Positions 1-10,845 of a stretch of 64,000 nt of DNA are shown one piece after another. This DNA is from Entomortierella parvispora (Eukaryota > Mortierellomycota > Mortierellomycetes > Mortierellales > Mortierellaceae), in the NCBI GenBank assembly GCA_963573315.1, contig OY752147.1:1240001-1304000 (forward strand), given 5' to 3'. Within the stretch, counting starts at the first letter, position 1. The number at the start of each line of letters is the position of its first letter. The notes under the pieces were generated by a model. That model made no database searches, had not been told where the DNA came from, and worked only from the letters and a program-made list of their open reading frames with translations. The translations under genes and the position numbers were made by a program.

Positions 1-440
1 CTGCTTCATTTCTCTCTTCTTCGCGGACACACTCCCCCCCCCATCGATCCTCCTTCCTGCTCAGAAATGGGGAGGGGGGGACATCTGACTCTCTGCTGGG
101 GGGCACAGAAGGAAAGAGAGATGGAAGGGGTGGCAGACTCACAAAGTGAAATGACATTGTCTAACCACATCACACAAGAAAGACTGCAGATGCATGAGAT
201 ATTAACAATGGAACCACTCCTTTTGCGCCAACCCTTTGATATTACTTGACCTTTGCACCTCAAAACATGATCTGAGCAACCTAGGGGGACGGAGACATTT
301 CTTTTTATATTTTTCGAGATGTCAACGCGCACAAAGATGTCATGGTCTATCCTCATTATTTTTATTGATGTGATGATGTACGTCTCCTATTCTTCGGGGG
401 TTGGTCCCGGGTTTAGATATCTTTTTTCTTTATTCTTTTA
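1..440. other. window edge, no gene recognised
   Basis: This stretch has C/G homopolymers near position 40 and 74 and AT-rich sequence towards 440. Short open frames exist on both strands, but none shows a recognisable domain or a convincing splice pattern. It may hold the 3' end or a further exon of the minus-strand gene at 441-731. Confidence 0.4.
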
Positions 441-731
441 TTACTTGACCAAGTACTTTGACCGATCCAAAATATCCAAGCCTGACGCTTGTGGCGTGGG
501 TACCTGCTCATTCAAGGTCACAGGTGTGACCCTGGTCATTGCGTTGGATGTCGGGGTCGAGATCAGAGGCGTGGGTGTGATCTGACTTGGAGGCATACCC
601 TCCTTTTGGAAACCGAGAACTTTGTGGGCCAAGATCTGATCTTGATCCAAATTGTGGAAATAGTACCGCGAGGGCTTGTGGCCGTCCAAAGGGGTCGTAC
701 GAGGAGGATATTGGAAGCTGTACAGGTCCAT
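441..731 (-). CDS. hypothetical 96-aa protein, possibly a first exon only
   Basis: The minus-strand frame starts at an ATG at 731 and ends at a TAA at 441. The product is hydrophilic, with Tyr, Pro and Thr clusters (for example SRYYFHNLDQDQ in the N-terminal third and a Thr/Pro-rich middle). I do not recognise the family. The start was chosen because the frame further upstream is compositionally unlike a protein and would run into the shared promoter. A GT lies just before the stop, so this could be the first exon of a spliced gene. The gene diverges from the LHH-like gene at 1296. It could also be a chance frame. Confidence 0.3.
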   Translation of the reverse strand: MDLYSFQYPPRTTPLDGHKPSRYYFHNLDQDQILAHKVLGFQKEGMPPSQITPTPLISTPTSNAMTRVTPVTLNEQVPTPQASGLDILDRSKYLVK

Positions 732-1295
732 CGCGCAGAGAGGCACTTGAGGGATGGATTTTTGTAAGATTGCTGAAGATGAAGTGAGACGGGAGGCGGG
801 GAAGTGCCGGAAAAGTATTAAAGAGAAGTGGGGAAGGGAAGAAAGGGTCCGAGTTTTGAGGAAGGCGAGAAGACGTTGGTATATGCAGATCTTGTCCTGT
901 GTGATCTTGTCTCGCAAAAAGTGGACCCCAGAACGAAACGCAGCTCCACCACTGGCTCTGAGAGGTGCTGTTCTCACCAAGTCCTCACCCGTTGGTGGAA
1001 ACCCGACCAGTCGCGTGCGTTCGGTTTCGCGCATGAATAGGTCACGTGATGATCTTTGACGCCACCAGCGCCACCAATTTTCATCTTCTCGCGTCTTTGC
1101 CATGCATCTATCATGCAGGCATACTCCCACCCCCTTCCCTTTGCCATCTTGACACTATTACGTGTATTTTCACCACTCCCACGTCTTCTCTTTGCCATTT
1201 CCACCATTTCCACTCACCTCCCCCTCCTTTGCAATTCTCATCGCTCCCACGCCTTCCCGTCTTTCCACTTTCACACCACATCACTGGCATCAGCC
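732..1295. promoter_or_regulatory. divergent intergenic region with pyrimidine-rich leader
   Basis: This 564-bp gap separates the minus-strand frame ending its start at 731 from the plus-strand gene starting at 1296. The last 200 bp before 1296 are strongly C/T-rich on the plus strand (many TTTCCA and CCTTCC runs), as is common in fungal leaders. A TCACGTGA palindrome lies at 1042-1049. No other feature was found. Confidence 0.5.
1042..1049. promoter_or_regulatory. TCACGTGA E-box palindrome
   Basis: The octamer is a perfect palindrome containing CACGTG, the core bound by basic helix-loop-helix factors such as yeast Cbf1 and Pho4. It sits about 250 bp upstream of the ATG at 1296, inside a divergent promoter, so it could serve both genes. 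Binding is inferred from the motif alone. Confidence 0.35.
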
Positions 1296-4267
1296 ATGTC
1301 TGACCCCACTTATGGTCAATTTGGATCATTCACTAAAGCCACGTACTATGACCCCAAGACTGACAGGGACATGAGGATGTACTTTAATTTAAACAAGATC
1401 TTCCACGACAATGCCGATCCTATCGCGCAATTGCTCCTCATGGCATGCGGCAAGCGTCCTATTGGTGAAGATGGCAAGGTCATGAATGTCCATCATATCA
1501 ATCAGGAGGATCACAAGAAAGGTGGAAATTTTGCTTTGCTATCTGATACCATCCACGACTGTCGTCAACTTCACAATGCTCCCCCCCTCGACAGAGGAAT
1601 ACAGCTAGGACATCGCAATCTAACTCCTGCCGAACAGAAAACTAAAAACGAAAAACAAAAGGAATTCCAGAGAGGCTTTGATACAGTCAGCAGGAATTTC
1701 ATTCGTACCATGTTTACCCACCTCGTCGAGGGTCGTCTGCGCCATCCGGCCATTACCGAGGCTGTTCGCCAGGATTTCCTGAAGAGTCGCGAGTATCGCA
1801 ACGCCGCCAAATGTGTTATCCGTTACCAGTCTGTGCCCAAGGCGGGCGGTATTGAGATCATGGCCTTGTCCAGCCTACCACAATGCAGCGAGATTAAGCG
1901 TACCAGCGACAACAAGTTCTTGTCGGCCACCTTTAACAGAACAAAGTATTGGCTACCAGTCAGCGGGGTCACTCAGGACGAGATCATTGACCTCATCTAT
2001 TCGTCCATTTTGAACGCGACAAGATTATGCATCGACATCTCTGCCTTTGGTCCCTTCTATACCGTCAATTTGGACGGAGGCATTACACAGGGCTCAGATA
2101 TTGCAAAGACCATGGAACGAGCAGACCTTTTGCTCGGCGCCATGTCTTTTGGTCGTAATGCTCGCACAGGTGACTTATTTAAACCGAAGCAAGGACAGCT
2201 CCCGGGCTACAAAAATCCCGTTCTCGAGGAGGCCAGGCTACTAAAGACCGATCCTGAATACGCAGCGGCAAGATGCAACTATATCGACGTTTATCCTTAC
2301 CCCACCTTGGTCTACAACACTCCTTTTTCTCTGCCTGTGGACAGATGGTGGGATGTTTGGCCAAAGCTAGAGTTTCCAAAGTCTTACTTTCGCGTAACCT
2401 GGCGCCTCGTAATGGCGGATTTGTATGGGGATCAAGCCTATTACGATGTCCCAGTAACGAGTGTTGATCAGGAAGCCAAGATCCTCCTGCGTCCTTACCA
2501 GGCTCTTATGGACTCTGTGCAGAAGCATGGCGCCGACTGGATTGAGTCTGAGCCAGATTTGCGCAAGGTGAACCAGTACGCCAAAATCTTCCATGTACTT
2601 TCCCCTGCTCGGACATCAAGCAACCTCAAAAACATCACCATCCCTTTCCATGTCAAGAAGTCGCCCATGTCATTCTACATGGCCGTGGACGAGCGCGCAG
2701 ATTTTAGGCTGCCTTTGCCGACGTCTACTGAAACCGATATTCTTGGTGAAGCACTGGAATCTGCCTTCACCGCAGCTATTGTCAGCAACCCCGATGATCT
2801 GACGCGTGCGGCTCAATATAGAAGTCTCGGATCATGCTGCCTCAGGCAAAACAAGTTTGACACGGCCACTCTTCATTTTCTGCAGGCTGGTAGAGAGTAT
2901 GTTGGCTGCCTTCAGCGGCGCCTATCGGATTCCAAAGTAATTATATATCAGCGATCACACGGTCAAGCAAAGTTTTACAGTGAATGGAGTTGCTCACATG
3001 CTATTTACGCCTCTTTGCTTGAACTTGTTATCAGCCGACAGAGAGGGAGTATGCCAAAATAGGGATGCGCGACTGCTTTACTTCTGTTTTGGAAACCATC
3101 TACCTCGCGCCTAGTGATTGGGTCTTTCAAAAGGAAGAAGCCAAGTATCCACGATGGTGGATCCCGCTCCTGGATCAGTTTGGTCAAGCGCTTCATGTTG
3201 TCACCAGAGTTCTGAAAGAACCTCAATTCCTGTCGATGGATGAGTCCAAGTCAAAGATCGCTGCACCTCTTGTGGTACACGTGCTTTTGGTTCACCTTGC
3301 GCACGAGATGCTAACCGAGTTTGAGAAGCTTGAAGACTTGGATGGTATTCGCCGTATTTGTGGCTTCATGACGCGCCTGTACAGAGGAATGAAGGAGAAG
3401 GGCATTCCAGTCCCTGAAAAAGATTGCAATGGAGACTCTGAATGCCGTTGGTCAAGTGTTGAGAGGGCGTCGCTCGATCTCAAAAGCTGCCTGTTTGCCA
3501 ATGTTGACGAGGCCGACCCATTCAAGGTCTTGGAGAAGGTTCTACAAAAAGACGCTGATCGCTCGCAATCATTTACCATGAAACAACAAGGTAGTTCATC
3601 CAGCACCGCGAGTCATCCTTTGGCAGAGCCCGTCGGTGGCCCTCACTCCAGCTCCCAACGCACGACTGCAGATGGTAAAGTTGTGGATGCTGAGCAGATA
3701 ATGGATGCCTATTTTATTCAGGGGGATGTTGCGGCCTCTTTGGCTTGTGCCCTCGTCCTAGTGGGCGACGAGCGATTTGCCGCGACATCTACGCTTGCGG
3801 ACCGCACCCGGTTGTGGACCAAAGCCGAATTCATTGCCGAGTTCGCTTTTGCCCAGCAGAATCTTTTGAGCGTCCGACAGCTTGTCGAAGGTGTGATGTC
3901 CACACTGACAAAGAAGCTGTACCAAACGTCCGTGATCAAGAACAAGACTGCACTTCTCTCCCACCTCACAGAGGCCTGTACGTTGCTCGAACCTTGCAGA
4001 CGTGTGTTCCCAAGAGCATCTGAGGCTTTGCGAAGTCTCGTCTACGATGCAATGGCAAAAGTCCACGAAGCATGGTTTGATAGCAATACTGCGTCGAAGT
4101 GGAAAGTTGCCGCGAGGGCACGAGAACAGGCGGCCGAATCAGAGAGCGATGACTTGGGAGCACGGTGGTACGCCAATGAATGGCTTTTAGAGGACAAGAG
4201 CAAGAAAAGAGAGGATGCCCTCGAATGCACCTCAGGGTGGCGGGCAATGGTGGAAGCCCTAGTGTGA
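1296..4267 (+). CDS. 957-aa protein with LHH/HNH-EndoVII-like nuclease motif and TPR-like region
   Basis: Two exons fit: 1296-2936 and 3035-4267, with a phase-0 GTAATT...CAG intron of 98 nt. The N-terminal region (residues about 52-100) carries RPIGEDG, then NVHHINQ (His66-His67), then His87 and His93. This order matches the LHH group of the HNH/Endonuclease VII nuclease superfamily, best known as C-terminal domains of bacterial polymorphic toxins. In such domains the His residues bind metal and activate water. Residues about 486-560, across the splice site, resemble a TPR hairpin (paired helices with Ala/Gly-Leu spacing). Residues about 740-760 are Ser-rich and disordered. No signal peptide is seen, so a cytosolic or nuclear product is expected. 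No adjacent immunity-type gene was identified. The nuclease call rests on motif order only. It could be a catalytically dead regulatory protein. The gene itself is well supported. Confidence 0.8.
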
Positions 4268-4389
4268 TCGAGTTCCACCTCCTTTTCAATACAAAAAACA
4301 TTTGACCGAAGTGCACAGAATACACTTTGAAGCGCGCGCGCGATGTGATCTCGTGACATAGCCCGTGGGCAAGGGGCAGCATTTTGCCC

Positions 4390-4425
4390 TTGCCACCACT
4401 TTGCCACCACTTTGCCACCACTTTG
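4390..4425. repeat. 11-bp tandem repeat, about three copies
   Basis: The unit CACTTTGCCAC is repeated about three times just upstream of the hypothetical gene at 4487, lying in its leader or promoter. The copies are perfect. Confidence 0.8.
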
Positions 4426-4486
4426 CTTTTTATCTTTTCAACCCTGCCCATCAACACCTTTTCCCCACCCGTCGCCACACCCAGAC

Positions 4487-5140
4487 ATGTCCAACAGCAA
4501 CATCGACCTGCTAACTCCTGGAGATTGCGCAAGAAAGTGGTGTTCTAGCCACGATGTCGCATTCAAATGCTTCGTGTCGCCACGGTTTGATTCTCTTGAG
4601 GGACTTGTCAGATATGACTTGGTGGAGCGTAAGAATAATGAAAACATCAACAAAGAATGGTTCTGGTTACTTAGTTACGACAATAGTAGCTCTGCTACAC
4701 ACCAGGGGTTCCATTTCTTCATCAACATAAACAACGCTTCTCCTCACAAAGGGACTGTCATTGTTCTCTTTCATTACGGCAAGTTCATCGTGTATTCTAA
4801 TCGAGTATTCTACGTCTATCAGAGGCTCAAGCGCCAACTGAGAGTTTCGAGCTACTCAGAGACCTTATATTCTGGCAACATTGAAACCGACAAAAAGTAC
4901 AACTATTATGTCTTCGACAGCGCAAAGTCCACTCCCAAAGAAAAGAGTGAAGAGCAACTTCAGGACGAAGCCCTACGTGGGCTGATCGATGAAGTTATCG
5001 AATGCAACAACGAATCCAATCGATGGGTTCAACGTGTGAACTTCCATGTTCCGGCGTCAACGGGGCTATTGGCCGAACTCCTTGACCCACTTGTTGAGTC
5101 CAATCCTCGCAGATACACTGTGGATGGGGTATATCACTAG
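4487..5140 (+). CDS. hypothetical 217-aa protein
   Basis: A single exon runs from the ATG at 4487 to a TAG at 5140. I do not recognise the family. The middle of the protein is rich in aromatic residues and beta-strand-like segments (GFHFFINI, GTVIVLFHYGKFIVYSN), suggesting a compact globular fold. No signal peptide or membrane segment is evident. The start was chosen because it follows a pyrimidine-rich leader and tandem repeats. The gene lies between the LHH-like gene and a MULE-like gene, so it may belong to the same fast-evolving accessory region. Coding quality is good, but function is unknown. Confidence 0.6.
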   Translation: MSNSNIDLLTPGDCARKWCSSHDVAFKCFVSPRFDSLEGLVRYDLVERKNNENINKEWFWLLSYDNSSSATHQGFHFFININNASPHKGTVIVLFHYGKFIVYSNRVFYVYQRLKRQLRVSSYSETLYSGNIETDKKYNYYVFDSAKSTPKEKSEEQLQDEALRGLIDEVIECNNESNRWVQRVNFHVPASTGLLAELLDPLVESNPRRYTVDGVYH

Positions 5141-5421
5141 GAAAGGACGGGCGAGCCCGATCGCATGCAGTTTATCTGTTCCTCCAAGCGACTGAATCAC
5201 ACAGTCTCAATACAATGACTGTCAAGAGAAATAAGAGAAATAAAAAGCTTCGGCCAAAAGATAGATGCATTTGTACACTGAAGGAGAGACGAAAAGGGAA
5301 ATGGGTATTGTGCATGGAAATAAGAAATCACTAAATCCCAACACCGAAAATAAACCTCATTGCAGGCAGTTTTGCATGTTAGCATGCAAACATCGTGTCC
5401 TTCCAGTGCTCCTTACCCAGG

Positions 5422-7337
5422 ATGAATCCATTGAAGATCAAGGACATCTTTCTACAGTCCACTGATTTCCGCCCTGCCGAGACGGTTGAGCCGTATCCTA
5501 TCCCAAGAGCACACGATTCGCCAGAGCTTTTCACCGCCACTTTTACATTTGACGAATTCCGTTCATTCTGGACCACAGAGCGCATCGCCTTTCAATGGGA
5601 GTTCCGGTCCGAAGGCGGTAGACGGGATTTTGCACAACAGGTTGGGAGTACTCTCCTGCCCACTTATGCCCCACGTGAAGGACGTGGGAAACCGCGTCAG
5701 TTTGACTGGTCCTTTCGGTTCCGGTGCAGGAGACATCGTCCACCCAAGGACCTTGCTATCCGGAGAGAATCTGTTGGAACAGGTTGTCCAGTGTATATCA
5801 GGATACGGAAGCCTATTCGTCAGGACACTGTGCAGATCGAATACCTTTGGCGACATAACCATGACGTGTCTGCTAAAGCCAGGGCCATGCTGCCGGTCGG
5901 GAAGAATGAGCTCAACTGGACAAAATCGAAAATTGCAGAGGGTCTGGATTGGATGGGAATCAAGACACAGCTCCAACCCTCAGAGGATGTTCTTCGACAG
6001 CTGGAGCTTGAACAAGTTGAGCCCCCACCCTCGACCAACATTTCATATCAGCACTTTCGAAAGGCCATCTATCGCCAGGAGACGAGCGAATGTCGAAAGG
6101 CGGAAGAAATGGCAAAGAGCGTCATACTCTGGTTGGAGCAGATTGAGCAGGAAGGCGGCAAGACCCTTTTCATGGAGCAGATTGAGGACAGACCCGGCAG
6201 TTTTATGATTGCATGGAGTACACCGTTTCAACTTCAGGTATTTTCCTCTTTTCATCTTATTTGGTATTTTGGTGGATCTTTTGATAGATGGCCCGATTAA
6301 CGGTGTTTTGATAATATTAATTAACGAATCCTTCATTGTAGATTCTGATTGACAACCAATCTACATTTTACGTCGACTCTACAGACAGGGCGTGCAAATC
6401 TTTAAAGTCTACAGAGGCGAATGGGAAGAATGTCGAGGCTGGGTTACTTTTCACGTTGCTTGTCAAAGATCAGGTCACGCAGAGAGGTATCCCCGTTGCC
6501 TATATGATTGGCAACCTGGAATCGCGGTATGTTCATAGACTACAATGAGAGGGGTTATGTTGGGAAAGGAAGGAAAAAGAAAAAAGCAAGACTAAACAAA
6601 GCACTCCTTCAAATCTAGCGATATTCTGGAAAGGTGGTTGATTTGGCTTAGGGATGACTGTGGGTGGAAGGCGTCCAACCTTATGGTGGATTGTTCGCTT
6701 TCGGACACAGAGATCCCGTATTCAACCATCCCAAACATATCCAAGTACTATTGCGCTTTCCATGTCGCGTGTATATGGGACCGAAAGATGAAACAGTGGC
6801 AACGGGTACGTAGATTACCGTGCGACTATCTGTGAACAGGTGGCTGTACTCCACTAGAAATCGATACTAACTTTGCCTATTGTAGACACAAGAATGGGAA
6901 CTGATGCGTCCCCCACTACAGCAAATGCGATCGGCGTCGTCTGCTGAGAGATTGGTGGCAGGGTGGAGTAATTTCAAGGAGCGATTCCCTGGCGCCATCA
7001 CTTTAATCCAATACCTTGAAACATGGATGGTTCCCAGCGTGGTGGCGAAATGGGCAGTGTATATGCGCGAGGTAAGTTTTCTTTTAAAAAGTGGGGAATA
7101 AAAATCAGGTCATGGAGGACACACAATAATAATTTCTATCTCTCATAGTATCGAAGCAACCAAGAGATCGAAGCTTGCAGCTTGGTTGAGGACTGGCACG
7201 TGGCATTAAAGAGACACCATGTCGGGATAGGGCGCGATGCACGGCCAGATCGTCTGATCTTCTTTTTACACGGGGAAGTTGAAGCAGAGTTCTCAGAGAC
7301 TTATCGCAAGGCTCGAGATGGACAGGGGTCTGTGTGA
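5422..7337 (+). CDS. MULE-transposase-like protein with WRKY-GCM/FLYWCH-type zinc finger, possibly domesticated
   Basis: Five exons are in phase: 5422-6237, 6342-6526, 6619-6805, 6886-7071 and 7149-7337, giving 520 aa. An N-terminal finger-like region has FRCRRH, then CPVYIRI and finally WRHNHD, the Cys-Cys-His-x-His layout of FAR1/WRKY-GCM zinc fingers. The MULE catalytic core follows: FYVDSTDR (first Asp), LMVDCS (second Asp), YYCAFHV (the C2H motif) and VEDWHVALKR (the Glu region). MULE transposases cut and paste DNA in the nucleus. No stop or frameshift was needed, unlike the relic at 28.7-31.4 kb. A good GTGAGT donor at 7334 could extend the protein into a sixth exon from 7422 to 7521. 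I saw no terminal inverted repeats, so a domesticated gene is possible. Introns in a transposase also argue for long residence. Confidence 0.72.
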
Positions 7338-7622
7338 GTGGATCGCTGGCGATTACCTTGACTATTTCTTCTCGTCCGCCATTGACGATGGGACAACCTG
7401 CTTCTCACTTTCAATGGCCAGAGTGCGGTGGCGCACTAATGAATATCCCTGTTGTTGGAATCCTTCCAAGCTGCTTCTTGAAAAAAGTCTTCTGTGCCAG
7501 CCTTTGACCCAGGTCTCGTGAACCGTAGGTCATCGGCTCAAAAATGGCAACCTTGAGGTACAAAATTAGCTATTGGCTATTAGCACATAAACTGGCATCC
7601 ACTGGATTATTTATTTTCTTCA

Positions 7623-10576
7623 TCAATGCCTGTACTTTCTATGACCGGCACCTCCGTGATGGTGATGAAGTCGTCCATGTCCTCCACTTGCTCCCAACGC
7701 ACCACTACCGGTTGCAGCTCCAGAGGGTTTGGGAGGCAATGGAATGGGCTTGTGCGGCAGTGGAATCGGCGCTCTGCTAGATCCTGATGTCGTCGACAAA
7801 GAGGTTGCAGGCGTTGACGATGCCCCTGTTCCTGACGTTGCGGTAGGAAGATGTCTTGACTTAAGTCCCAAAGAGGAAGGTGAAGAGGAGGAGGATGATG
7901 GCGAGGAAGAAGTCAGAGGAAGTACACGCGGTGGTGATTTAAGTAAGATCGAAGGGTCAGCCACGCTCGTATCAGGTTTGGAGGAGACACTGTCACCAGC
8001 ACTTATTTTCGCAACAGGCGAAGTTGGTCTAAGGGGTGGAGACTCCATCAAGGCACCTTCTTCAGATGATCCAGCATCTGATCCAGTAGAAGACTGAGGT
8101 GGCGGGGTGTTCGGTGGAGGAGGTGCAGGAGCAGCTGGAGGCGTGACCGGAGGTTCCGGCTGCGGTGCCACTATTGACGATGATGTCTGCACGTCCATGG
8201 CACTTTCCTGGCCTATCGAGGGTGTTTCTGAGGCTATAATATCTGATCCATCAAGCTTGGACGTAGTTGATGGTGTTTCTTTAGAAGATGGTGCGGTAGA
8301 CGGTAGTGGTTTGTCCCCAGATGCGTCTGTCGATAGGGATCCTGTGGACGAAGCAAGGGATCCATTCGATGAAAGAGATCCAGTAGAGCCATTCACGTCT
8401 GACGATTTCAAATCTGCTGAATTCGACTCTGCCGTCGGTTCTTGAGAACCTCCATTTTTCTCTTCAGTCCCAGAGGCAGTCGGCGGCGCTAGGGATGTGG
8501 GTGTCGTCAGAATAGTTCCAGTCACGACTACATCTGTAGGCGACTTTGACGAAGTGCTAGGCTTTGTGGTGGTCGAAGGTGGGGTGCGGCTGGACGGAGG
8601 AGATCCTATTACGGTTAGAGTCTTTGAAGTATGGGATAGCGATCTCGATCCCGACAGCCCCAGATGAGGTGGGGGTGGCAAAGGATGTTGAAGATTGAGA
8701 GGGGGTGGAGGGAGAGACGGGTGCAATGGCACATGGGTTTCCAGGTCTGATTTGAAGCGCCCTCCATATCGATTTGAAGAAGACGGCGGTGGCGTCGAAG
8801 AAACCGGGGAGAGGGAAGATACAGCGGTAGAGGAAGGGGTGTTCCCTGTACCTACGGATCCAGTAGTGGTTGTGCCCCCTGTACTGGACGTCGAGCGACT
8901 GTGACTCGGCCTTCGGGGTATTGATGGCTTTGGTGTAGGTTTTGGTGGCAAAGGTACAACCATTGGTCTGGGAGGTAGTGGTAAAGGTTGATGCGGTGCC
9001 CGTTTATGAGCAGCTCCATGTGCATGTGGAAGATCTCGAGGCAACCTCTTGTCTATGCTGTCAGACTCCCTCCGCCGTTGAACACTAACAGAGTTGGCCC
9101 CTGTTGCTGCCAGAGGGCGGACAGGAGGAGTTGATGATGTCGACGACGATGAAGGACTGTGCTTGTGGCTGTGATCTCTATGCAACTTGTCTGACGAGAA
9201 GTCGCGGTCACCCTTCTGAACTGAATCTGTCTTTTCAGAGGCCGGCTCCAACTCAATGCCATTTGTTGACTTTGGCTCTACTTGTTTTGAATCTGCTGCC
9301 GAGGACTTTACGTCCTTTGTACCGGTGTCCATAGTATCCCCAAATACATCCATGGCCATATCGTCGTCTGACCGAACCATGGACTCCACTTTGCTGCCGA
9401 TCGAGTTGTCAACGATATCTGATGATTCGCCGTTGTGTTCTGCGGCAGCCATTTTTTCCCTGTGGGCCGCTTTCTTTGACAACTTTTTAGCCCTCCTGCC
9501 TTCCTTTCCGCGGGATCCGTGATCAGAGTCCTGGTCTGAGCTCGAGGGAGGACTCGAGAGTGAAGAGTTGGAGTCCATACTTTGGCGCCTACTATTCCTC
9601 TTCTTAGGCACGATTTTGCGACTGGAGCTTTCGGCTGATTTGGCATCGCGGGAGTTTGATGTTTTCGTCGAGTCTGAGTTGTTTACCTCAGTATTCACAT
9701 CAGATTCTTCCTTAATCCGAATGGATTTTTCTGCAACATCTTGTACTGAGGTTTTTATGTTAGCGGATGGTGTTGATTCCTGTTTGACGATCGAGTCGGA
9801 TCCATTTCTGTCTGCAGTTTTAAATCCCTTTGATTCCACGGACTCTTTTGATTCTTTTGCTGATCTGGAGGTCGTCGAAGCACTAGTTAACTTTGAGCTT
9901 GAGGTCTCTTCTACTGCAGTGGATTCAATGAAGTCATATGGAGGTCAGGTTAGTCGTTAACTCATCTTGTCGTTGAAATCGTCTAAATGCCTCGAGGAAT
10001 CAAAGGTCTAGTGGTACCTGGAGGTGCTTGTTCCTGAACGATGGTCCTCAGTTTGCTTTCAATCTTGCTCATGTACTGCGCTGGTTGTAACAGGGAATCC
10101 ACAAACTGCTGGACTTTTTTGTATTCTGATGATCTATTAATGAGAAGAAGAGTGAGTCGCGCGGCATTCATAGTGTGTTGTCTTGGGAACAAAGGAGACA
10201 TTTGCATTCTCTGGCGGTTTACTTTGTGATGCGTTCGACCATCAGCTGATGGAATTCTGACTTTTCGCGCTGCAGCAAACTCGAGTCCCTATCGATGCAT
10301 TCTTGAAGAATGTCGTCGAGTTGTAGAGTGAATTGCTGTCCAACATCCTAGAGATGGGTTAGGGAGTAGACAAGAGAGAGAATGAGTCCTATGTAGGGTT
10401 GCAGCATACAAGCAGGACAAGGCAGGGCAAGGCAGGGCAGGGCGGGAGAGTGTTTGCTGAGGAAGAGTCAAGGAGACGAGACATACGCTGTTCTGGAAGT
10501 CAACGAGCAGGTCCTTGCGCGTGCTATCAAAGTCGCCGCGTCTCTTGAATAGAGTGGCCAGCTCCTCAGGGGTCAT
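7623..10576 (-). CDS. SHG1: COMPASS Shg1/BOD1-family protein with long Pro/Ser-rich tail
   Basis: Exons on the minus strand are 10487-10576, 10223-10347, 10018-10133 and 7623-9913; phases agree and give 873 aa. Residues 1 to about 110 match the COMPASS-Shg1 domain: LATLFKRRGDFDSTRKDLL, a central DDILQECIDRD segment and the helix SEYKKVQQFVDSLLQ. Shg1 is a subunit of the Set1 histone H3K4 methyltransferase complex; animal relatives are BOD1 and BOD1L. The remaining 760 residues are disordered, with acidic Ser/Lys clusters and then Pro-rich stretches. Two similar PLPPKP-type motifs occur, one near the middle and one before the C-terminus, which ends in a His-rich stretch. Yeast Shg1 is only about 140 aa, so the tail is unusual. 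Open frames on the opposite strand of this exon are codon-bias shadows. The gene diverges from the SR protein gene. Confidence 0.85.
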
Positions 10577-10845
10577 GTAGTGGGTGGGTGGGTATGTGCG
10601 GGCAGCAAGAGGAGAAGAGAAGGGAAGAGAGGAGCGACGTGAAGGGTGCGGTGTCAAGGAGGCAGGGCACACACTTGCACACAGCCAGGGAAAGGGTCCA
10701 CTTCGCAACCACAGCTCACACCTCACATTCACACTCGCCGCCAGCTCGCAGTCACGGTGGCTTGTCCTTCCCGGTCTGCCCTCTTGCTTTTATCTCCTTT
10801 GCGCTTCCCCTCCCCTCCCTGAGCCTAATTCACTCCCCAATTGCC
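10577..10845. promoter_or_regulatory. bidirectional promoter between SHG1 and the SR protein gene
   Basis: Only 269 bp separate the two start codons. The part nearest the SR gene is C/T-rich. The two products act in chromatin and splicing, so shared control is plausible but is only inferred from spacing. Confidence 0.55.

Noticed and set aside
7729-8445. Open plus-strand frames of 122 and 112 codons within the SHG1 last exon
   Set aside because: They mirror the Ser/Pro-rich minus-strand exon and have no start context, domain or splice site of their own.
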